A stretch of 64,000 nucleotides of DNA, taken from NCBI GenBank assembly GCA_000168995.1, contig AAUX01000001.1, forward strand, positions 558,001-622,000, read 5' to 3'. This DNA comes from Methylophilales bacterium HTCC2181. GTDB taxonomy: Bacteria; Pseudomonadota; Gammaproteobacteria; Burkholderiales; Methylophilaceae. The notes under the pieces are model-generated. The model made no database searches, was not told the DNA's origin, and saw only the letters and a list, made by a program, of their open reading frames with translations. Positions within the stretch are counted from its first letter, which is position 1. Every line of letters begins with the position of its first letter. A program made the translations under genes and the position numbers. This document shows positions 22,801 through 31,761 of this stretch, in pieces.

Positions 22801-25800
22801 ACCACCTCAGCTGGCACCCTGACCGCTATCGGTGGCGGTTATGGGGGTAGTTCATATTGGGGCTACACCCCAGATCAAGGGTATGGCGGCAGTGGCGGTT
22901 CGGGTGGTGGTGCTTCTGGGTATAGCAATAGTGGCTCTAATTCAAACCTAGGCAGAAATGGTTCAGGCACAGCAGGCCAAGGAAATGACGGCGGCGGCGG
23001 ATACGGTCAATATTACGGCGGCGGCGGCGGCGGTGCGGGCGCGACTGGCGGGTCAGGACGAGCTGCAGGTGGCTCTGTGGGTGGGGCTGGGATACAGAGC
23101 TGTATCTTAGGGACTTGCTACTATTGGGGCGGTGGCGGTGGCGGTTCCGGTTATTCCGTAACTGGAGGTAACGGCGGTATCGGCGGCGGCGGCGGCGGCG
23201 CTGTAGGCGTGACGACCGGCGGTGCAGGCTTCAATAACGGCGCTGCTGGCGGCGGCGGTAGTACAGGCTCACAGACCAACAGACCCGGCGGTAACGGTGG
23301 AGTTAATACCGGTGGCGGTGGCGGTGGTGGATCGCATTACAACCGAACCAACCAAGGGGGTGACGGCGGGTCCGGTATTGTCGTGGTGTCCTACCAAAAC
23401 ATGCTCACCATTAATTCGGGCAATGGTGCTATCGACCTTCAAGGCAATGTGGCAGGTGCGGGCTTAGCACTAACTACCAACAGTGTGTCAAGCCAAGTGC
23501 AAGGCAATATTACCGGTGACATCGGCATTGCTAAATTAGGGACAGGAACCCTCACCCTTTCTGGAAATAATACGTATACGGGCAGCACGATACTGTCCGC
23601 AGGAATTATTAAGGCTGGCTCGGCGAATGCATTGTCTAGTACCTCACTAATGACTTTAGCAGCGTCAACATCCCTGGACCTTAATGACTACAACGTTTCA
23701 GTGGGATCTATTTCCGGCTCGGGAGCAATAACGAATTCCGCTGCTGGGTCAGCGGTATTAAATGTGGGGAGCCTTAATTCATCAACAACTTTCAGTGGTG
23801 TGATCGAGAACGGTTCAGGTACGGTGGGCATCACTAAGTCAGGCTCAGGAATGTTGACCCTGACAGGAACCAATACCTATTCTGACACCACCACCCTCAC
23901 CGGTGGGCTAATAGGACTTGGTTCGGCTGATGCAATAGGTAGTGCCGGAAGCATAGTCTTTAATGGCGGCGGCATCCAGTATTCCGCATCTAATACTACT
24001 GACTTTTCGTCAGGCAGTCGTCTAGCTGGGGGCACCCAACTTTTTAATATTGACACCAACGGACAAGATATTACCTGGGCCGGCAGCTTAGCCAATAATT
24101 CAAGCAGCTTCTCCAAAACAGGCCTAGGTAACCTAACCTTATCAGGAACCATCGGAGCCACAACGGATGGCTTTGACCCGATGGATATGAGCTTTAGTGG
24201 TGGGAGCATCACCTTGTCAGGCACGGTCCATCCGATCTCTTCCTTAGTGATGGCGACCGCGACTACACTTGATGTGACCCAGAGCGGATTAATTGTGACC
24301 GGCACCTCGTCACTAGGTGGGTCTATCCAGACCGCTGGAGCCACCAGTTTTGGGGGGGCTATGACTTTAGTTGCCAATACCACCATCACCAGTAACAATA
24401 ATACCGTAACGCTGGGAGGGGCGACCAATGGGGAGTTTGAGTTAACCATCAATGCAGGATCAGGCGCGGTTGTTCTTGGCGCTGTCGGTAACGTGACACC
24501 CGTGGCCCGGCTAGACGTTACCTCAACCACAAGCATAACCTTAAATGGAAACATCACTACGGTTATGGGCTTAGCTGACGGATGGCTATTCGAGAAATTC
24601 AATGGCTACTTCCCGACTAATACTATGGGCTTTGCCGCTGCCGCACCCAAGGTTATTCGAACAACGGAAATGACAGGCGCCTCTGGGAGCGATACCTCGA
24701 TGGTATATAACGAGATGCGGGTTTGCCCAAGGAATGACTGTGATTCGAATTATACTTACCGGGTTACCGGCTACTTTATACCGACCAGCACGGGGAATTG
24801 GAGCTTTGCTTTTAACGGCGATGATGGGCACTTGCTTTACATGGGTACCGCGGGACAAACGCTCGCTAATTTCCAGTCCATCATAGAGTCCAACTCCTCT
24901 TGGAATTATGCACCGAAAAACTTTGTAACCGGTAACACGGGTTGTTGTGGCACACAAACTGGTACCAGAGCCCTAGTGCAGGGAGAGATGTATCCTGTCT
25001 ATGCATCGATGGGTGAGGGCGGGGGCGGCGATTATTTTAACCTTAGACTGCAAAAGCCAGATGGCTCATGGATAGCTGGCGGACAAAGCAACACCTCTTA
25101 CGGTACGGGATTGTATTACACTCCCGGCGGTGCAGGAGGAGCGTCTACTAGGGCGGGGGCTTATCTCACCGGAAATGTCGTGCTTAGTTCGGATGTCATT
25201 ATTACTAGCCCTAATGCCACTACCACAGTCACAGGTTCCATTTCTGGGTTCAGCTCAAATGAAAATTTAACGGTCAATACAGGAACATTTACGGCGGGCA
25301 ATATTTCGGGGTTAGGAGCAGTAAATCTTCAAACCAGTAACGCCACTATTGTTGATGTGAGCAACACCACCTCCACCACCTTTGCTGGAACCATCAACGC
25401 CGGTAACTTTACTGCGGTCAATAACATCACTTTTAATACTAGTAATATTTCCGTGGGCACGCTCAATGTTGACAATGCAATCACTTTTAACGGTGTAGAT
25501 AACTTAACGTTTACCAATACGATCTCAGGGACAGGTAAGCTCGTGAAGTCGGGAACCAATACCTTAATTGTTTCTGGTGATAATACGTTCTCTGGTGGAG
25601 TCGACTTGTCCGGCGGTGTTCTGGAATTAGGTTCGGCTAATGCAATCGGTAGCTTGGGAGATATTTCCATGTTAGGTGGCACGTTAAAATTTACCTCCTC
25701 GAATACAACGGACTACTCCTCTCGTTTTAGTGCGGCGGATAATCAAGCATTCAAGTTTGATACCAACGGTCAGAACGTAACACTTTCCGCTAACCTAGTA

Positions 25801-28800
25801 GGCAGTGGTGGAACATTGGAGAAGATGGGTTCAGGAATATTAACCCTTTCCGGAACAAACACCTACACAGGTGGCACGACCCTTACAGCAGGTGAACTAT
25901 ATCTTACCTCTTCAGGAGCTCTCGGTGTATCAGGAAGCCTCATATTTAATGGCGGAATATTAAAGCATTCCGCTAATAATTTAGTAGATTATTCTGGACG
26001 CTTCTCTAGCGCTGCAAATCAGCTCTTTAAGATTAATGTTGATAATGGGAGCACGCTCTCATGGGCATACGGTGTCGCAGGAAATGGTTCGCAGTTTTGG
26101 AAATTGGGAAATGGTGGCCTAATCATGAATGGCACCAGCACTAACACCGGACTGTCATATATTGGTGATGGGTTTCTTTACCTTGGGCGCAATAATGCCT
26201 TGAGTAGTAATTCACACCTAGAAGTTAATGGCGGAGCAATCGTCGATCTTAATGGGTTCTCCCAGTCAGCTTTATCCTTATCGGGCAGCGGAATGATCCG
26301 CAATACTGTGGCAGAATCAAATTCGATATTCACCTTTACAGGACCAACAGACAAAACTTTAAATGGTTTTTTTGATGAAACTGATGGCGGAGGGATTATC
26401 AGTTTAGTTATGTCGGGATCAGGTCAGTTCTCTTTAGCAGGAAGGCAAGACTTTAGCGGGACTATAACCATTAACTCCGGAACATTAGTGGCGGCCAACG
26501 CAAACGCAGATGGCTTTGGCGGCGGCAATATTATTTTTGCTGGCGGTACCCTTAAATATCAAAATCAGAGCAATGACTATTCGGCACGCATAAGCACAAA
26601 CTCCCAGGCAATCAAGATAAACACTAATGGTCGGGATGTTACATGGGCTACGGATTTACTTAACCCATCCAGCTCAATCACCAAATCGGGCGCAGGAACC
26701 TTTACTGTCTCAGGAACGATTGGTGTGAACAACTCGGATGCAGACGCGCCAGGATATGATGCCAGTTTTGTACCCTTAAATTTATCCGTGATGGGTGGAA
26801 CGTTGTCGCTCCCTGGCACCGTTCAATCTATGGGCGATATTAGTCTGCAAGGGGGGAGTTTAAACTGCCCTAACTGCCCATCTTTGGGCAATTTTGTTGC
26901 GGCGGCAGGTGCCACTATCACCTTTAGTTCCGCTATCTTTGACTCACTAACACTAGCTGCGGGGGTCACGATGACAGCTAGTAGCGTTACCGTTTATAAT
27001 ACGTCAAGTATTGGCGGTGCAATTACCACCACCGGACCCATAACATTTGGTGGTGCGGTTACCTTGGTAGCGCCAACCACCCTAACCTCAACGAATAATC
27101 CAATATCGTTCAATTCGACAGTGGACGGGTTTACCTCCCTCACCGTGGATGCCGGCTCAAGTACGGTGGCATTTTTAGGGGCTGTCGGAGGAACGACCAA
27201 TCTATCCAATTTAACTGTCACCGGACAGGCCGGTATTATTTTAAATAGCATTACGATTATGGGCTTATCTGACGGCTTATTATTCGAGAAATTTGATGGT
27301 AACTGGGCAAATGACGCAAGGCAACTGATTGGACGAGCGCAGCAAGTTGTTAGGACCAGTGAAATTATTGGCGCACCAGGCAATCAGACAGGACAGATTC
27401 ATAATGCGATCGATATTTGTCGGGGAGGTAATTGTGATGAGTCTTACACTTACCGTATCACCGGGTACTTTATGCCAGAGCAAACCGGCACCCATACCTT
27501 TTATATGTTAGGTGACGATCAAAATTATTTATACCTTGGCTCGGCAGGCCAAAGCTTAACCGATTATCAGAACTATGCTGAGAGCGTTGGAAGCTATAAC
27601 AAAACAGGCCTTGTTGTATCCCAGACAGGCTGCTGTAGCTGGAGGAATGGGTCTGTAAGCCTTACTGCGGGCGAGCTATACCCATTGTATAGCGTATTTA
27701 TGGAGGGCGGTGGCGGTGACTATCTTCGAATGTACTGGAAAAATCCCGACAATAGTCAGCCGGCATGGATGAGTGGGTCGAGCCAGGCAGCTAATGGCAC
27801 AGGTTATTTTTACAACCTCGGTGGTGGTGGTGGTGGTGGTGCTGGTCTAGGGGGTGTAACCCTCAATGGACCGGTAACCGTGAATCAAAATACCGTTATC
27901 AGTAGCAGCCGTTCAGCGGTAGTCATCAACGGTGATGTGACCAGCAGCGATACCCCACGCAACTTTACGGTCATTGCTGATACATTGACTGCTGATGGGT
28001 TTAATGGTTTGTCTGGGCTCACCTTAAATGTGGCCGACAACAGTTCTGTTGACGGCGTGATAGCTGGGTCAGCAACCGTGCTTACGAAAAGCGGAGACGG
28101 CGATTTATTGTTGACAGCAGCGAATACCTTTGCTGGGTCCACAGTAATTAGTGGGGGGTCTATCGTGGTTGACCAAGCTCCTGTTTATGACAATACAGAC
28201 CCAGCAAATCCGATACTCTTACGCACCAATGCAGGAATGCTGGGGTCAACCCTAAATACCTTAACCCTCTCTGGGGGTGGCTTGAAGCTCAATGATGCAG
28301 ACCTCACATTGTACGACCTTACAATGAGCGCGGGCAGTGCGATAACAAGTACTGGCTCTGGTTCGTCATCATTAACGTTACCGGTGCAGACGATCGGAAC
28401 CGACGAAGTACCAAGTGTGGCAACGAGTTTTACCTTGGGTGGATCGATTAATCTCAGCGGAATTATTGATATTCAAGGTCCTGTGACATTAAGCGGAAAC
28501 ACCACCATCAATTCCAATGGCAATGGAATAACTTTTGGTAACGTCGGCACGGTCGCTGGAGGAGGGTATAACCTCACATTGAATTCAGGTGCAGGAATAA
28601 CAACACTAAACGCTGACATTACCAACCTCAATAATTTTTCAAGCCTGGGAGCAACCACTACCAAGTTAACCACTCTTTCCACCCTAGGAACTCAGCAGTA
28701 TGGGGCATTAACGCTGCTGGGAGGATTAGATCTATCGACAACTAACAGCAATATCACCTTTGACTCCACTATTAATGGAGCTTTCCAGCTCACCACTAGC

Positions 28801-31731
28801 ACGGGTACAGGCACAACCTACTTTATGGGGGCAGTGGGCGCAAATGATGCAGCAACTACGCTCACAGCTCTGGGGGTTACTGGGCCTGCTTATGTGGCAG
28901 CAGGTATATACACCTCAGGCGACCTTACGTTTTCATCAGACATTAGCATTAATGGTCCTCGGTCCCTTGAAAGCTTTAATGGAAATATCAGTGTGGGTGG
29001 AAATATTACCGCAGTGGGAAATGCGATCCTAGCGTTATTAGGGAGTGGAGACTATCTCTTCAATGGTGAAGCTTCCAATGCATTAACAAATGCGACTGAT
29101 GCATTTGCAAAAGGACTGACCTTTAATAGCGGCACCGGAATGTATTCCTGGAGTGCGGCAGCTTCCAGTGCCGAGGTATTGATAGTTGCCGGGGGTGGTG
29201 GTGGTGGTATGGATATGGGTGGCGGTGGCGGAGGCGGTGGTGTTATTGCATCCTCCTCGGTAGCATTTACCCCTGGGGCATCCTACCTGATAGGTGTCGG
29301 CGCAGGGGGAGCGGGAGGACCAGCCGGCTGTTCTTCCGGTCAAAACTGCAACCACCAATTTAACCTGCGTGCATCTGCCGGCGGTAACTCTACGCTCACC
29401 ACCTCAGCTGGCACCCTGACCGCTATCGGTGGCGGTTATGGGGGTAGTTCATATTGGGGCTACACCCCAGATCAAGGGTATGGCGGCAGTGGCGGTTCGG
29501 GTGGTGGTGCTTCTGGGTATAGCAATAGTGGCTCTAATTCAAACCTAGGCAGAAATGGTTCAGGCACAGCAGGCCAAGGAAATGACGGCGGCGGCGGATA
29601 CGGTCAATATTACGGCGGCGGCGGCGGCGGTGCGGGCGCGACTGGCGGGTCAGGACGAGCTGCAGGTGGCTCTGTGGGTGGGGCTGGGATACAGAGCTGT
29701 ATCTTAGGGACTTGCTACTATTGGGGCGGTGGCGGTGGCGGTTCCGGTTATTCCGTAACTGGAGGTAACGGCGGTATCGGCGGCGGCGGCGGCGGCGCTG
29801 TAGGCGTGACGACCGGCGGTGCAGGCTTCAATAACGGCGCTGCTGGCGGCGGCGGTAGTACAGGCTCACAGACCAACAGACCCGGCGGTAACGGTGGAGT
29901 TAATACCGGTGGCGGTGGCGGTGGTGGATCGCATTACAACCGAACCAACCAAGGGGGTGACGGTGGGTCCGGTATTGTCGCGATTAAATACGTTACCAAT
30001 AACAGCTTGACCCTAAAAGCTTCAAACGGTCAGGTTAACCTCCCCAACACCTTAGCTATATCAAACTTAAGTAGCTTTAATGTGGTAGAAAAAACTGTAC
30101 GCGACTTTAACTTTAGCGGCGGATTGACGTTAATTAACACCCCATTCAACCTTGTGAACCAGAGGCTGACTGCCGGAAGTCTCAATATGAATAGTGGCTC
30201 ATCTATTACTAACACCTCTGGCTATGCTTCAGTAGAGATAACAGGAACAAGCATTATTGCAGGGAACATTGCAACCAGCGGAATCAATGACCAGTTTTTA
30301 AAGGATGATCCGGTACTGCTTGCAAGAGAAAATACCTACCAAGCAGCCATCCTGGAAGATCCTGATCTTACAGACCCAGATCGACCGGTGTATGCACAGG
30401 CGGAGTGGGGCCAGTTTTATGGAGGAAAAACGACCATTCAAGGTGATAGCATCCTTACATCCAATGGTCAGAATATTCAGTTTAATGAGATTGAAGGCTC
30501 CAATACGGGTAATTTTGATCTGACGATTAACGCGGGGAGTGGTTGGGCGGTGCTGAATGGTGAGATTGGTAGTAAAGCAACTGTGGTAACCGGTAATGCA
30601 GCCGTTAATACGCTGAATAACAATCGGCCTGTTTATTACGGCAACATGAATTATCTGACGGAAACGTATTTGGCCAACAATGAAATTGCTAACCTAGCAG
30701 TAACAGGAAATGAGATATTTATACGTGATGATATTTCAACCTACTTAGACCAAACGTATACCGGCCACGTTCAGATTGGTAATAATGGGACCTTGGTTAA
30801 TGGGGTACTCAAAACCAGCGTATCGCTCATGTCTATCGATCCAACAATCAGTTTTGTTGGGCGATCTGTGCTTTATGCAGCAACGGAGTTAGGTGCGGTC
30901 ATTTATAAACAGTCCGAGGAAAAGTATTCATTCGATGATGAATTCGCAACACCAACCCATTCCTTGTCCCTGAGTGCAAAAGGCGCTTGTTGGGTGAGTG
31001 GGGGGTCAATCGTAGCATGCCAAAACACAGGTAAGGGGAATATCTACAAAGGGCTTGATGAAAATAACCAAGACACTGCTTACTATAATGCATTAAGACC
31101 GCTTGCATCATTAACGCAAGATAATGTAACTATGCTTTTCCCAAGAGGCTTTATTAATAATAATATTGATATTGGGCAATTAGCTATTCCTGAGGGATCA
31201 ATCACTGACGGTGCTGGGTCGGTGTCAACCGAATCGATAGCATATAGCGGCGCATTAAGCCAAAGGGCTTTTGAGTCAGGACCTCCGCCACCACCAGCAC
31301 CTGTAGTGGCTGTAGGAGAAAGACTGGGAGGAAGGAGCGCTGATGCAGATGCTAGAGTAGCGCGTGCATCCAAGGTAACTGGGGGAGGGGTGCTTGGAAG
31401 GCAAGTTAAGCCACCAAAGTCATCTAATCCAATAAAAACAATGAATCTTGAGTATAATAGCGACGTAGTTATTGGTACAGTAAGGTCCAGTTTTAGTGAT
31501 AGTGGTTTTGATGATTTAAAGATTGCACCAAGCGGAAACTCCAATGGCGCTAAAAATAAAAAAGTCGGTGATCCAGGATCTATAAAAGGAGTTAAGGCAT
31601 CGTTTGATGAAGATGCTGGAGCTAGTGGAAGTTTCGATAATGATGAAGGGCCAAGAGGAAGCTTCGACGAGGCGGATAACAATTCGGAAGAGACTGAAGA
31701 GTGCGATGCGGTTGAGCTTGTAAGATGCTAA
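19834..31731 (+). CDS. Giant TpsA exoprotein/adhesin (filamentous haemagglutinin-like)
   Basis: A 3965-residue secreted protein, substrate of the adjacent TpsB. Signal peptide at 1-21 (cleavage after GISFA). The TPS secretion domain covers about 25-270, with NPSQIHGQIRANGQVILQ and AAGVYFGKNSIIDVG in place of the usual NPNGI region. A right-handed beta-helix region follows, ending near GMWLIDPFDLVID at about 715-730. Glycine-rich modules lie at about 921-1185 and 3119-3383. Two PA14-like domains, possibly carbohydrate-binding, lie at about 1580-1765 and 2477-2670, each beginning with a FEKF motif. Autotransporter-type strand repeats (GTLTLSGNNTYTGST and similar) recur from about 1235. The C-terminus has a PPPPPAP linker, acidic GSFD repeats and a final CDAVELVRC, a two-cysteine end like that which tethers HMW1 to its transporter. 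It starts with GTG; an in-frame ATG 11 codons later would shorten the signal peptide. Codon GC is higher than in the flanking DNA. Confidence 0.93.
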   Translation: MNIFYKFFCFFMLSLPGISFADPAPNQLPQGSSVVSGSATVGVDNLNPSQLNVVQSSPRAIINWQSFDVGQQAIVQFNQPDSASVTLNKINSNNPSQIHGQIRANGQVILQNAAGVYFGKNSIIDVGAITATTHSVNQDKFMQGSLEFNRNGSLGSVVNDGEIRASLNGYVALLAPEVRNHGLVVAQMGSVVMASGEKITLNFNANNHLSSITTTPSTVATLVENKHAVRAHGGTIILSAKAMSHLVSGVINQTGTLDVGGDAFNVVKVGGRVFLGGDQVTLAQNSVINAAAPEAGGEVTIEADQLMADATSVIDVSASQQGNGGAIHIAAVDAELNGTMLANGGAISGDGGQINIASVNLVTAESTTLQAGSQTEMGAPGHITIETNTGETSAQVVNVINQSIASANVTVVTDHAFNFDATSLINKTSSPQTTLTINAAEEINISGQIMSDALSPLNLSLISTQTINFAATSNTQVAYLEAAAPEINALGNIWTYGGQSSHMPFMQITASRLLISRTLRSGSRTNRGSVSLSANRSVEITSTASIIASGNEGGLVDIISEDGLVSIAGMIQTNGSSGRGGTILVENADAIHLAHATLQANGSDGGSIILTATSEDVAINNSTVQTNGMAGRGGTVSISAYRQVLFKNAAIESIGLLQGGTILIGNDVRNHSLPFAQFTQLDTLSSIQAYALSGNHGGFIETSGQTISLLASINAGRGGMWLIDPFDLVIDSAIATNINSALQAGQNVTLTTASETNTINTEPATTTTGILGLGNITLNAPIESSGDGDLTLTAANNIYINAAITLSGTDSGVTLVVPDEGTIYLGANITTTGNQLYTGDVTLNASPILSSGNASVTITGNISATSGVAAFLGNGYYLFNGVQYLAGASADASQPIGVIYNSATQVYSWLATTSVAEALMVAGGGGGGMDMGGGGGGGGVIAQNVSLIPGWTELTVGAGGAGGPAGCSSGQNCNHQFNLRASAGGNSTLTTSAGTLTAIGGGYGGSSYWGYTPDQGYGGSGGSGGGASGYSNSGSNSNLGRNGSGTAGQGNDGGGGYGQYYGGGGGGAGATGGSGRAAGGSVGGAGIQSCILGTCYYWGGGGGGSGYSVTGGNGGIGGGGGGAVGVTTGGAGFNNGAAGGGGSTGSQTNRPGGNGGVNTGGGGGGGSHYNRTNQGGDGGSGIVVVSYQNMLTINSGNGAIDLQGNVAGAGLALTTNSVSSQVQGNITGDIGIAKLGTGTLTLSGNNTYTGSTILSAGIIKAGSANALSSTSLMTLAASTSLDLNDYNVSVGSISGSGAITNSAAGSAVLNVGSLNSSTTFSGVIENGSGTVGITKSGSGMLTLTGTNTYSDTTTLTGGLIGLGSADAIGSAGSIVFNGGGIQYSASNTTDFSSGSRLAGGTQLFNIDTNGQDITWAGSLANNSSSFSKTGLGNLTLSGTIGATTDGFDPMDMSFSGGSITLSGTVHPISSLVMATATTLDVTQSGLIVTGTSSLGGSIQTAGATSFGGAMTLVANTTITSNNNTVTLGGATNGEFELTINAGSGAVVLGAVGNVTPVARLDVTSTTSITLNGNITTVMGLADGWLFEKFNGYFPTNTMGFAAAAPKVIRTTEMTGASGSDTSMVYNEMRVCPRNDCDSNYTYRVTGYFIPTSTGNWSFAFNGDDGHLLYMGTAGQTLANFQSIIESNSSWNYAPKNFVTGNTGCCGTQTGTRALVQGEMYPVYASMGEGGGGDYFNLRLQKPDGSWIAGGQSNTSYGTGLYYTPGGAGGASTRAGAYLTGNVVLSSDVIITSPNATTTVTGSISGFSSNENLTVNTGTFTAGNISGLGAVNLQTSNATIVDVSNTTSTTFAGTINAGNFTAVNNITFNTSNISVGTLNVDNAITFNGVDNLTFTNTISGTGKLVKSGTNTLIVSGDNTFSGGVDLSGGVLELGSANAIGSLGDISMLGGTLKFTSSNTTDYSSRFSAADNQAFKFDTNGQNVTLSANLVGSGGTLEKMGSGILTLSGTNTYTGGTTLTAGELYLTSSGALGVSGSLIFNGGILKHSANNLVDYSGRFSSAANQLFKINVDNGSTLSWAYGVAGNGSQFWKLGNGGLIMNGTSTNTGLSYIGDGFLYLGRNNALSSNSHLEVNGGAIVDLNGFSQSALSLSGSGMIRNTVAESNSIFTFTGPTDKTLNGFFDETDGGGIISLVMSGSGQFSLAGRQDFSGTITINSGTLVAANANADGFGGGNIIFAGGTLKYQNQSNDYSARISTNSQAIKINTNGRDVTWATDLLNPSSSITKSGAGTFTVSGTIGVNNSDADAPGYDASFVPLNLSVMGGTLSLPGTVQSMGDISLQGGSLNCPNCPSLGNFVAAAGATITFSSAIFDSLTLAAGVTMTASSVTVYNTSSIGGAITTTGPITFGGAVTLVAPTTLTSTNNPISFNSTVDGFTSLTVDAGSSTVAFLGAVGGTTNLSNLTVTGQAGIILNSITIMGLSDGLLFEKFDGNWANDARQLIGRAQQVVRTSEIIGAPGNQTGQIHNAIDICRGGNCDESYTYRITGYFMPEQTGTHTFYMLGDDQNYLYLGSAGQSLTDYQNYAESVGSYNKTGLVVSQTGCCSWRNGSVSLTAGELYPLYSVFMEGGGGDYLRMYWKNPDNSQPAWMSGSSQAANGTGYFYNLGGGGGGGAGLGGVTLNGPVTVNQNTVISSSRSAVVINGDVTSSDTPRNFTVIADTLTADGFNGLSGLTLNVADNSSVDGVIAGSATVLTKSGDGDLLLTAANTFAGSTVISGGSIVVDQAPVYDNTDPANPILLRTNAGMLGSTLNTLTLSGGGLKLNDADLTLYDLTMSAGSAITSTGSGSSSLTLPVQTIGTDEVPSVATSFTLGGSINLSGIIDIQGPVTLSGNTTINSNGNGITFGNVGTVAGGGYNLTLNSGAGITTLNADITNLNNFSSLGATTTKLTTLSTLGTQQYGALTLLGGLDLSTTNSNITFDSTINGAFQLTTSTGTGTTYFMGAVGANDAATTLTALGVTGPAYVAAGIYTSGDLTFSSDISINGPRSLESFNGNISVGGNITAVGNAILALLGSGDYLFNGEASNALTNATDAFAKGLTFNSGTGMYSWSAAASSAEVLIVAGGGGGGMDMGGGGGGGGVIASSSVAFTPGASYLIGVGAGGAGGPAGCSSGQNCNHQFNLRASAGGNSTLTTSAGTLTAIGGGYGGSSYWGYTPDQGYGGSGGSGGGASGYSNSGSNSNLGRNGSGTAGQGNDGGGGYGQYYGGGGGGAGATGGSGRAAGGSVGGAGIQSCILGTCYYWGGGGGGSGYSVTGGNGGIGGGGGGAVGVTTGGAGFNNGAAGGGGSTGSQTNRPGGNGGVNTGGGGGGGSHYNRTNQGGDGGSGIVAIKYVTNNSLTLKASNGQVNLPNTLAISNLSSFNVVEKTVRDFNFSGGLTLINTPFNLVNQRLTAGSLNMNSGSSITNTSGYASVEITGTSIIAGNIATSGINDQFLKDDPVLLARENTYQAAILEDPDLTDPDRPVYAQAEWGQFYGGKTTIQGDSILTSNGQNIQFNEIEGSNTGNFDLTINAGSGWAVLNGEIGSKATVVTGNAAVNTLNNNRPVYYGNMNYLTETYLANNEIANLAVTGNEIFIRDDISTYLDQTYTGHVQIGNNGTLVNGVLKTSVSLMSIDPTISFVGRSVLYAATELGAVIYKQSEEKYSFDDEFATPTHSLSLSAKGACWVSGGSIVACQNTGKGNIYKGLDENNQDTAYYNALRPLASLTQDNVTMLFPRGFINNNIDIGQLAIPEGSITDGAGSVSTESIAYSGALSQRAFESGPPPPPAPVVAVGERLGGRSADADARVARASKVTGGGVLGRQVKPPKSSNPIKTMNLEYNSDVVIGTVRSSFSDSGFDDLKIAPSGNSNGAKNKKVGDPGSIKGVKASFDEDAGASGSFDNDEGPRGSFDEADNNSEETEECDAVELVRC
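22702..23383 (+). repeat. 682-bp direct repeat in tpsA, copy 1
   Basis: It encodes the glycine-rich module with CSSGQNC, CILGTCYYWGGG and many GGGG runs. It is equal in length to 29299-29980, and I found a single difference by eye (C/T near 23367). The copies are 6597 bp apart, an exact multiple of 3. Confidence 0.95.
29299..29980 (+). repeat. 682-bp direct repeat in tpsA, copy 2
   Basis: The second copy of the glycine-rich module, near-identical to 22702-23383 including third codon positions. The flanks match only partly: about 70 bp of GGT-rich sequence upstream is also shared, and then similarity stops. Recombination between copies would remove 2199 codons in frame. Confidence 0.95.
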
Positions 31732-31761
31732 GCGTTTGTCTGATTAAAAATTAAGTAAACT

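Noticed and set aside
22561-23383. Assembly duplication as sole explanation of the tpsA modules
   Set aside because: The copies have different flanks, at least one internal difference, and sit in one open frame, so a real duplication is more likely; raw reads would settle it.
23877-24602. Long antisense open frame (241 codons) in tpsA
   Set aside because: The G/T-rich repeated coding sequence of tpsA leaves other frames open by composition; the product is a low-complexity V/P/A-rich chain with no start signal. The same holds for 31083-31682 and 31857-32471.
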